NCBI GenBank assembly: GCA_004352715.1
Contig: SCFE01000020.1
Span: forward strand, 627,863-691,862
DNA length: 64,000 nucleotides
DNA from: Hofstenia miamia
Taxonomy: Eukaryota; Xenacoelomorpha; Acoela
Reading direction: 5' to 3'
The notes under the pieces were generated by a model. It searched no databases and was not told where the DNA came from. It saw only the letters and a list, made by a program, of their open reading frames with translations. Shown here in pieces: positions 55,703 to 64,000 of the stretch (position 1 is its first letter; each line of letters starts with the position of its first letter). The position numbers and the translations under genes were made by a program.

Positions 55703-57292
55703 ATAAACACCTACATCAACAACATAATCATAACAAGCGACATGGTAGAACAACACCTACTAAAACTCGATAGAAAGCTGAAGACACTGAAGGACGCCAG
55801 AATAAGAGTAAATGGCAACAAATGCGATATACTAAAGAAGAAAGTGATATTCCTGGGACAAATAATAAGCCAAAGACAAATTAGCATGAAAGACAATGCA
55901 CAAGAAATGATAAGAAAAATCGAAAAACCAAACATGAAGAAAGACTTACAAAGAATAATGGGTTTCTTTAATTACTACGGTACATTCATACCAAACATTC
56001 ATACCAAAACGGCAAAAATGACAAACTTGATGAAAAAATCTGTACCATTCATGTGGACCTGGGAACAACAGGAGGAATTAGATAAAATAAAACATAAACT
56101 ATCCAAATTGCCCTCTCTGAACACTCTGGAATATGGAAAAGAATTCATACTCGATTGGAATTCAAGCAAAGTGCAATAGGAGCAGCAATTAGTCAAATAA
56201 AAGAAGGAAAAGAAGCACCAATACAATTCTTCAGCAGAAAACTAAAAACAATGGAAGAGAATTACGGATCTACAAAACTGGAAATGCTTGCATTAATAGA
56301 AAGTATAAAGAAATTCTGACATATCTTAATTGGGAAAAAATTTCGAGTAAGGACAGATAACAGTGGCCTCACCTGGCTAAAAAAATTTTCAGGGGACAAG
56401 TCGTCAATAGTCTCATGCTGGATAGAATACCTCAATGAATTTAATTTCACAATTGAACAAAGAAAAGGGAAACTCCACTCTAACATCAATTTCTGGACCT
56501 CATTACCAGAATAAGAAAGAGATCTTGAGAAGAAAGAAGGAAACAAAACGGAATTCCAATTCACACCACATAATGAATATGATGACTTACCCAAGATAAA
56601 CGTCAATAAAAAAGGAAAAGCAATCATACTGATCATGATTAAAGAAGAGATAACCAAAGATGAAATAATAGAAAGACAAAATCAGGACATAGTCCTAAAA
56701 GAAATTAAGAAAAGCTAAAAAACAAAGAAAAGAAATTATCAAAAACTGTGAACAGTTATTTCAATCATTACACATGGAAAACAAATGACAACGGACTACT
56801 TTACACCACAGGAAAAACCAATCGGATAGCAATACCCAAATATTTCAAAAGAGATCTAATAAGAAAAACTCATGAAAAAGCACATTTGGGCATCATACAA
56901 ACTGAAATGACATTTAACTCAAAATATATCACAACAGGGGTAAGAAAAGTCACAGAAGAAGTCATAAATAAGTGCAGCACATGTCTATTGAATAATCCAC
57001 AACACTTCCCAGCACAAAGAGCACCACTAGAAAAAATTATATCCACCAAACCAAACCAAATCGTACACATCGACATAGAAATGCTGTCCAAAGACGAAGA
57101 GGGGTACCAATATCTATTAGTAATGGTAGATAATTTCACAAAATACGCCAAAATGATTCCAATGAAAAACACGACAGCCGAAGAAACAGCAAGCATCATA
57201 CCAAAAGAGTGGATACTAAAAATAGGCCCAACGGAAAAAATAATAATGGACAAGAGGCCCCAATTTGAAAGTACATTGCTAGACATTGTTTA
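55703..57292 (+). pseudogene. RT C-terminus, RNase H and truncated integrase of element B
   Basis: Starts abruptly inside RT at TYINNIIITSDMVEQHLLKL, where element A has AYIDDILIASD, so the YIDD box is YINN. The RT thumb and connection follow (RVNGKKCDIL-like, IMGFFNYYGTF). RNase H is shifted at about 56165 and then shows KLEMLALIESI, RTDNSGLTWL and a stop in place of the Arg after IKKF. The integrase zinc finger (HEKAHLG ... CSTC) and core, with HIDIEMLS and IIMDKRPQFES, are open from 56748 to 57293. The frame stops just after the second catalytic aspartate region and the final glutamate region is missing. Non-functional. Confidence 0.88.
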
Positions 57293-57645
57293 GACAATAA
57301 TGAATACATGCTAAATAACGAAAAAATTTTACACTTTCAAAATTTAAAAAGAGCGATTACTAACATTGAGGGCATGACCCTAGATGAAAATGCAGAATTT
57401 AAGTTAATATGTAATGAAGGAGAAAACAGATACTAAATGGAAGAACTAGAGAGCCTTCCTGAAGATGAATTCAAGGAAGAATTCAGACATGATATATAGG
57501 AGGATGAAATACAAAAAAGAATAATGCCTAGAAGGGCCGCAAAAGAAAATATAAATTATAACCCTGAAACATGGGACTTAAACCTAATATCTCAATTTAG
57601 GAAATTGGAAGATGAAGTGACAATCCCCCAAATGAGTGTATGATC
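57293..57645 (+). pseudogene. GPF-module end and pol tail of element B
   Basis: Reads EYMLNNEKILHFQNLKRA, then TLDENAEFK, an acidic segment, and MPRRAAKENINYNPETWDL. These correspond to 42840-43140 of element A. Stops at TAA (57434) and TAG (57497) interrupt it. The part that should contain GPF itself is deleted together with the end of the integrase core. Confidence 0.75.
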
Positions 57646-60600
57646 AAATGCAATGCCAATCCAACCCGCGGAAGAGAGTGAGAAGAACACACTGAACAGA
57701 GAGGGACTGCAAGAACGTCAGACAACAAGATGAAGTAAAAGAAATACCTAGTAGTCGTCACTGCCAACTAGAGGGCACGGCGACCAATGGTAGTGTAGAA
57801 GATCAAATGCTTAGTAGTCCTCAATGCCAAAAAAGGGCAGAGCAACCAAAGGCAACAACATCAATACATGGAGTAGACCGCATCATCAACTAGAGGGCAA
57901 GCAGACAAAAAGTGCTCATACTCAAAGTCCCAACCTTCCTTCAAGTACTCCACACTGCCAACTAGAGGGCAAGTGGAGGAATGAGTATCCAGGGGAAGGT
58001 GTAAGCAGTGGAAGAACTGTAGTAATACGAAAGCAACTAGAGGCTGATGACGGTACTGCAGAATCTGCAGCTGGTCAAATGCTAAGGGGATGTCCAGGAG
58101 GAAACTGACCAAAAGGGGACCAACTGGAATCCATTAGCAGTGGTTCAGAAATAGAGTATGAACCAAGCACAAGTGCAAGAAGACCTCTAATACTCACTCA
58201 GGAAATGCTACATGCCCCCTCAGAAAGCACAAGAGCAATGTCTGAGAGCACCATGCACTCAGTTGAACAAAACAAAAGGATGTCAACTATAGACGGAGAG
58301 AAACTGCATCCATACTTCATACCAAAGATAAAAATGATATACAACGCATACGAAAAATTGTCCCCAGAAACACGAAGTCTACTATGAAGACAAATAAAAA
58401 CAGATGAAACGAATCTCCCAATTGTTCTAGATAAAGAAAATCAACTGATGGTAAGCACAATAATAAGCTACCCACAAAGAATGGATGAAACACTCAAACG
58501 CCCATATTTCAGGAGCACCATTCACATGAACTTCTGCGACAATTTCACACTAGCCGACGTTCAAAACATAATAATATCGAAAGACAAAATCGCAAAAATC
58601 GAACAGATCAACCTGGACAAAGAAAACCTGGTACTAATTCACATACTAAAAGAAAAGGAATACACAAACAAACTGGAGAAACAGATACAAGCAACATTAA
58701 AATTAGCAGAGCAAAACAATGTGCAAATCATAATCATCACAATCACAACAGAAAAAGACATACCGAAATTTCTATACGAAATGAGTATGCAAGTTCAAAA
58801 CGTATTCCTAAAAGAAAAAACACAAGATGAGACAACAGTATCAGAACTGATAAAATTCGACTTACAAATAGACGACTGGGAAATAGTATACCAATTAATG
58901 GTAGAGCCGTGGATAGCAGTAGAGCTATACCAACAAGCGAAGACACTAGAACTAACAACAAAAGCAAAAGACATCAAAAAACTCATGCAACTGCACATAA
59001 AATGCAGCATCAACCAACGACAAGAACATCTAAAACAAATACAAGAAACGTGGAACAACATGAAAGTATCAAAAACGTCAGAAGAAGAATGGGCAAAAAT
59101 CAACATAGAAGCCCCGTCAAAACAATACCACAAATCAGTGGAAATCTTGCTACAGGAAATCAACAGGGCGTATTGTATATGTTTGATGAAATCAATGCCC
59201 CTGAAATAAGATATAGAACGACAATATGGATACTGGCCATATACCTGACACAAGATGAAACATTAAAAATTCCCATCTCTAGAAAAACAAGGATGATACT
59301 AAGTACGGACGCAACACATGAAATCGCAGTCTCCCCCATAAACACAGCAACAAAAAACTGGATGCTAAAAGAAAATATCGAAAAATTCATCTCTCTGTAC
59401 AAACAAGAAAACCCCATACAAATGGTGCAGAAAAGACTACTGAGAATCATCACAGACAAACACCCGATGTGTAAGATAACAATAGTAATGATAGCCAATA
59501 AAACAGGAATATGCCCAAACGAAATTGCACTATTCGATGACGCAACATGAAAGTACATCTGGGGTGCAACATCTGACACAAAACTAAAGCAAATGGAAGA
59601 ACAATTGTGGATAACCACAAAAACGTTGATAAAAAGAATAGCCAAAACAACAGAAATAGTTGATGCCATGAAAGAGAAAAACATCAAACAAATCACAACA
59701 TCGGAAACACAACGTTTCACAAGAGAAAACCCAAAATGTTCATTCCTAAAATAATAAAGAGAGCAGAAGAAATGTCAAAAGAGGGCAGCATCAAACCAGT
59801 AGAAATACTCAACATAACAACTAAAACACAAGCAGAAATAGAAACAGAAGACAATCTACTAACGAGCTCAAACATAATACTCTCACCAAAGACGCAGGAG
59901 CACATGGATCAAATAAACATGGAAAAATGGGGAAACCTAAGTCTGGCAAGCACAATCGAATGGATTGACACCAAAGACGAACGATACCTGATAGAGATAA
60001 AAATACACCAAGAGGAAACAGAAATAATGTCAAGAAATTATCAAATCATAAAGGAAAATCACACAGTAGCAACAATGAAACTAATGTTTATGGAAGCATT
60101 CACAAAAACTGAACTCACAGAACTACTCAAACCATACAATCAGTTAGCCATGGATGCGAAGTGCATAATGTCCAGGATAGAAATGAAGCCAGACATTTTC
60201 ATAAAATTAAGTAGAAAAGGACTAACACAACGTTTCTGGGAAAAATTGAACAAAGCAAAAATGAATTACCCAGCAAACGTCGAAAAAAGATACTAAAATG
60301 CACTCCACCAGAGACGATATCAATCCCAATGATACTACCCCGATGGAGACTACCAAAAGATAGAAAAATCGCAAAAGGATTCTTACACGAATTCAAAACA
60401 TACACAAACACAAAAGAGAAGGCAAAACGTCTAATCCAATCGGAAGCATACAAGAAGACAAAAAACATAATGCTCCAACAAGATAACAAAGAACGCATAA
60501 TGTAGGATAACGCCATATGAACTGTATGACGATGGGAAACCCATCCATATGCAACTACAGGAACTAAGAAAGGAAATAGAAGATAGATCACTAAAAACAA

Positions 60601-61091
60601 TCATACTATTCTCAGGAGTAAACGACATCATATGGATGGACACATGGAACAAGGAGTACAGATACTATGATGTATCAAAACATGTAGAAATTATAACAAT
60701 TATTCGAATGAATAAAAACGAGCCGGACGAAATCACGGAAGAAGACATACTAAACAACATAAGTTTCTTCTACAAAGACGTAGAAAACACAAAAAGCCTT
60801 CTAAACACATTCAAATTTTTCTATCCAAATACTCGTCTCAAAGAAGAACTCACTCATACCAGCAGAGCAGACGCTCTAATGACACTGATGATTGGCATTA
60901 AAGGTCCGAAACTATACAAGAAATTCTACCCGCTCTTTAAAGAAAAACTCAACGAACTCAGACAACTAACAACAATCACAGAATCGATCCAAACAACAAA
61001 AATCATCAGATATGCCGAAATGACAACAACTGAAAAAGAAACAGTGCTAAAACTAAATAAACAACCAGAGTTCGCACAGCTAACATGGTAA
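57646..61091 (+). pseudogene. ORF3 of element B, about 3.4 kb, near-complete extent
   Basis: An N-terminal part (to about 58110) contains QLEG repeats (HCQLEG twice, HHQLEG, KQLEA). A second block (58205-59209, one TGA at 58385) holds GEKLHPYFIPKIKM and RPYFRSTIHMNF and continues into a long lysine/glutamate-rich helical region. After a frameshift near 59168 a third block (to 59755) reads YMFDEINAPEIRYRTTIW and PNEIALFDDA. Blocks at 59736-60296 and about 60300-60505 follow in other frames. The C-terminal block (60549-61091) has LFSGVNDIIW. In total about 1,130 codons, as long as pol. No signal peptide, transmembrane helix or known enzyme signature. The family is not recognised. Conservation of both ends with element A argues that this was one real protein, now decayed. 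Confidence 0.65.
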
Positions 61092-61172
61092 CAAACCCAA
61101 GCAGAGACACTGATAAAAAGAGCGGACACACTATTCCACAGAGAGCAAGCAATCTTAAAATCGACGCAAGCT

Positions 61173-61180
61173 GAGGGAGG
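61173..61180 (+). promoter_or_regulatory. Polypurine tract of element B
   Basis: GAGGGAGG lies just before the 3' LTR start TGTAGCA at 61183. Confidence 0.7.
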
Positions 61181-61182
61181 TG

Positions 61183-62255
61183 TGTAGCATAATCCATCAA
61201 AAAGCAGCAAAGAATTGAAAATGGGGAACAAGATCAAATTATAAATTTACTTAATTTTACTAATTGTGTGTTTTTGATAAATTAGCATTAAACCAAGCCA
61301 TGTAATTTGAATTCAATATTAATTTGTGAAAAAAATTACTCGTCACTTTAACTTTTTGACAAATCACATGTGGACGTATACACTCCACATTGATTTTGAC
61401 AGTGCCATCTTAAAGCAGAAATTTCTGCAATTGGCAACTAAAATGGTGACAGGTACTTGTTTAGCAGTAAATATGTTTATAAAAATTTCTATAAATATGT
61501 AGAACCAGGAGAGAATCGTTGATGGAGAATAAACTCCTTATTATCTACTTATTTTTTCTTGGTTTGATTATTAATAAAAATGTGCAGCTAGGCAATTCGT
61601 GCTTGTACCGATCACTAGGCTGTTGTGAGGGATGAAATGGTTTGTTGCCTAGATCGAGACAACGCATATAGGTTAGGAATAGGTATAAGGGCTTTTTCAT
61701 CGCCGCCTAGCTGGCTATCAATCCATCTCACTTGTTGCATGTAGTAACAAACACGAAACAAGGCGAGATTGCCACCCTAGGTATTGTCTATTTTTACTTA
61801 TCTTATTTTAGATCCAAATTGTTGTTTAAGTCAGACCTATAATGACCGAAAATGGCCTTTTATGTATTGAAGTTATCTTAAGTGTCGATCTCATCGTACG
61901 TTTAGGAAGCTGCTATCAGTTGTATGCTTTAATGGTTTTTAACTCCTTTTCAAATTATCACAGCTAGTTTCAGTAGTCCGTGGTTGTGCTTATTATTACT
62001 ACATGTATGGTAGGAAACTGCTACGTTATTTATTTACTAGATTTTTATATCAGCAGTTAGTGCCAATGAATGGTTGCATTATTATACTATTGAAAGTTAC
62101 ACTTGAATTCGAGAATGAGTCATTAAGCCAAATAGTGTCTGCACAAGTTTTTATTATCACATAGTTAGGGTACACATAATAAAATTAGATCAAATGAGAA
62201 TGAGCTGAGTCTGTCAATGGATAGACATTACCCCGCTTGTAAGAAACTGTAGTTC
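61183..62255 (+). repeat. 3' LTR of element B, truncated by a LINE
   Basis: Starts TGTAGCATAATCC and aligns with the other TGTAGCA-family LTRs, with CAGGTACTT at about 61450 and TATAAATA at about 61491. Alignment fails near 62255, where LINE coding sequence begins, so the last roughly 100 bp of the LTR are missing. Confidence 0.8.
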
Positions 62256-63060
62256 AGCATTGCTAAATAGTTCTGAGTTAATACACATCGAAAGCCTGGG
62301 TGATGATTCTACATTAATCCTTTCTAATGAATTAACATGGACTGTTCATATTAAATCACGATTAGCAAAAGCATACTCAGTCTTCTTCATGTTAAAGAGA
62401 AGCATTCCTTTCTCTTGTGTTCCGAGAATCAAAATCTTATTATTATAATTAAAAGTTTATGCATTTCAATATTAACATATGCATCGCAAATTTTTTCTCC
62501 AAACATTGCTTGCCTTAGAGACCTTATTAAGTTCAAAATCGTATATTAAAGTGGGTCTATCCTGATCCAAATCTCTCTTTCAATGGACGTCTTTATCTAA
62601 GCTCCATGCTTCCATTACCACTTTTTTGGAATATTTAGATTTAATGTTCTTTTGCATACTAACAAATGGAAAATATGATATAAATTTAACAAACTTTGTA
62701 GATGTTTCAAGTATCTCAGTGTCTAGAAGATCACATAGATTGTTTTTACGTCCAAAAAGAATTAAAAAGCTGTTGTGTGACCAGTCATATTTTAACAGGA
62801 TAACCAAATTAGTCAATCATTTGTATTTGAACACTGAAATCAACTGCTTTTGCCATCCAGCTGTCCTTAAGCGTGAATTAATTAATTATATGCATCTTTG
62901 ACATTTATGCGAGAAAATTCTTGCTCTTTTTCTATTCATTGTCGATGCTCTACTTGCAGAAGTTATTAATTTCCACATTTATATTTTATGACTTTGTATG
63001 ATAATTGTCTTGCATTTTCTAGAGGTATGGTCACTATGCCATTATCCTTATAATAAAGTC

Positions 63061-63106
<46 letters not shown>
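62256..63106 (+). mobile_element. 5'-truncated LINE with (ATT)n tail
   Basis: The plus strand encodes the C-terminal part of a CR1/jockey-like ORF2: LTWTVHIKSRLAKAYSVFFM, then (frame-shifted) TTFLEYLDLMFFC, LTNGKYDINLTNFV, SRRSHRLFLRPKRIK and DQSYFNRITKLVNHLY, with a stop at 62899-62901. About 150 bp of 3' untranslated sequence follow and then an (ATT)n tract (63059-63106), which is probably the element tail. The 79 bp at 62382-62460 match the LINE piece left of Ty3 element A. Confidence 0.75.
63059..63106. repeat. (ATT)n microsatellite, LINE tail
   Basis: About 15 trinucleotide units at the end of the LINE. Confidence 0.9.
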
Positions 63107-63573
63107 GTGATATTTTAATCCGGGAATAAGTTTAATTCAATGCATGTCTACGTAACACTGTATTCCTTTTGTGTTAAAATAATTCAGTGATAAAGTATTT
63201 GCTTGGTGAAATCTACCCATAGTGGCTAACAAATCGTTTTCTTCCCAAGTCTTAACTCTATTTTTAAATTGAGTAAATCAGACACTGCTGCTGTAATTGA
63301 ATTTATTATTAGTTTTGTAGTTTTTAGTTAGGAAAAATAATAAATTAATTAACCATCAGAACTATTAAGTCACAAAATTCAGTTTCATAACAGAACTATT
63401 AAAAAATTATTGGACAAATATTTATTGAGAGAGGATAAGACAACAACATTTGCCACATTAACTAGATTGATACTAAAAGCTGTTGATAAAAATTTTTTGA
63501 GTAATAGCAATAGTTTTCACAAATCTCTCTCTTAGCGATATTATCTATATTAGATTGTTTTATCATGGTTACT
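63107..63573. other. AT-rich sequence, nothing recognised
   Basis: No coding or repeat signal between the LINE tail and the piggyBac-like terminus. Confidence 0.45.
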
Positions 63574-64000
63574 TTAACCCTTTGAGGCCCAACGTCCACA
63601 TATGAGGACAGATAATTAATGGATGTGCATTATTACTACATAGCTTGTATTCTTTCCATATAAGCCTGGTGTCCTTATTTGAGGACTGATAAATAACTAA
63701 ATAGCCCCACCACTTACAGGTTTCAGCTTGGACATGAATTAGTTGTATGCTTTTTTACCACATTGTAACTGATCAACATTGTTATTTTTGCTGTCGAGTT
63801 TTAGTACCAAAATTAATCTTCTGAAGGCTGATTAGAGGTGAGATTTTATTTGATTACTTTTAAGACATATCTGATTATATAAATGTGTTCAAACAATTTA
63901 AATCTACAATAATTTTCAAGATACGACCCTCTGAACTTCCGTCCTCAAATGAGGACAACAGGTTTTTGAGGAAACAATTAAATAGCCTAACGTTATTATC
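63574..64000. mobile_element. piggyBac-like or MITE left terminus, runs off the window
   Basis: TTAA (63574-63577) is followed by CCCTTTGAGGCCC, the form of a piggyBac-type terminal repeat at its TTAA target. Subterminal copies of GTCCACATATGAGGAC, GTCCTTATTTGAGGAC and GTCCTCAAATGAGGAC (near 63594, 63670 and 63940) are near-palindromic 16-mers, probably transposase-binding or structural repeats. No transposase is visible before the window ends. Confidence 0.45.

Larger units (their letters stand above)
53824..61182 (+). mobile_element. Ty3 element B: 5' deleted, long ORF3
   Basis: LTR (53824-55702), then directly the catalytic part of RT, RNase H, part of integrase, the GPF-module tail, a 3.4-kb ORF3 region, a polypurine tract (61173-61180) and a 3' LTR from 61183. 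Gag, protease, the first half of RT and the integrase region between the second aspartate and the GPF module are missing. Stops and frameshifts are scattered throughout. Sequence similarity to element A is high across pol and the ends of ORF3, so the two are members of one lineage, although their LTRs belong to different subfamilies (TGTAGCA versus TGTGACA). Confidence 0.88.

Noticed and set aside
57646-61091. ORF3 as a retroviral-type envelope gene
   Set aside because: Its position fits, but there is no signal peptide, transmembrane helix, cleavage site or cysteine-rich ectodomain. The protein is hydrophilic and lysine/glutamate-rich.

Overview
The window looks like AT-rich nuclear DNA from an invertebrate animal. 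It holds one ordinary-looking cellular gene, a single-exon Patched-family membrane protein at 11251-13800 on the minus strand. Around it lie several layers of transposable elements: metazoan-type DD34D mariner, Ty3-like LTR elements, apurinic-endonuclease-type LINEs with microsatellite tails, and hAT-, piggyBac- and mariner-like non-autonomous elements. There are no operons, no CRISPR array, and no rRNA or tRNA gene that I can recognise. The species cannot be named from this sequence alone. Six runs of N (1539-2285, 3470-4469, 6025-6833, 32919-33023, 36606-36953, 45886-46885) and one single N (54947) mark scaffold joins.

Layout. 1-11 kb: an old LTR (979 to about 3.1 kb) split by a foldback element, several palindrome-rich short repeats, two decayed DDE transposase genes in opposite orientations, and a hAT-type MITE with a perfect 8-bp target duplication. 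11.2-13.8 kb: the Patched-like gene. 13.8-22.9 kb: AT-rich sequence with a second hAT-type MITE and a TA-flanked MITE that has a solo Ty3 LTR nested in it. 23-29 kb: an old minus-strand Ty3 pol, interrupted by a younger plus-strand truncated Ty3 element. 29.9-34.2 kb: a minus-strand LINE, itself interrupted by an intact-looking mariner element (30598-31919). 35-36.26 kb: further LINE fragments. 36.26 kb into the 45.9 kb gap: the best-preserved Ty3 element (element A), with LTRs, primer-binding site, gag, protease, RT, RNase H, integrase and a third coding region. 47.5-52.9 kb: a decayed minus-strand relative (element C). 53.8-62.2 kb: another plus-strand relative (element B) that lost gag and the first part of pol but keeps a nearly complete third coding region. 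62.2-63.1 kb: a LINE 3' end with an (ATT)n tail. 63.6-64 kb: a piggyBac-like terminus that runs off the window.

Most interesting signal. The Ty3 elements here (A and B, with a remnant in C) carry a large third coding region (ORF3) between integrase and the 3' LTR. In B it spans about 3.4 kb, which is as long as pol. It begins with an arginine-rich tract studded with a repeated Q[L/I][K/E]G motif, continues into a block containing an HPY[F/Y]I motif shared by all three elements, and ends in a conserved block containing SG[V/I]ND. It shows no signal peptide or membrane segment, so it is not a typical envelope gene. I do not recognise its family. Element A has lost most of ORF3 by internal deletion. 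Its gag ends in a canonical-looking -1 frameshift heptamer overlapping the stop codon, and its integrase C-terminus carries a 66-bp patch copied from an RNase H gene.
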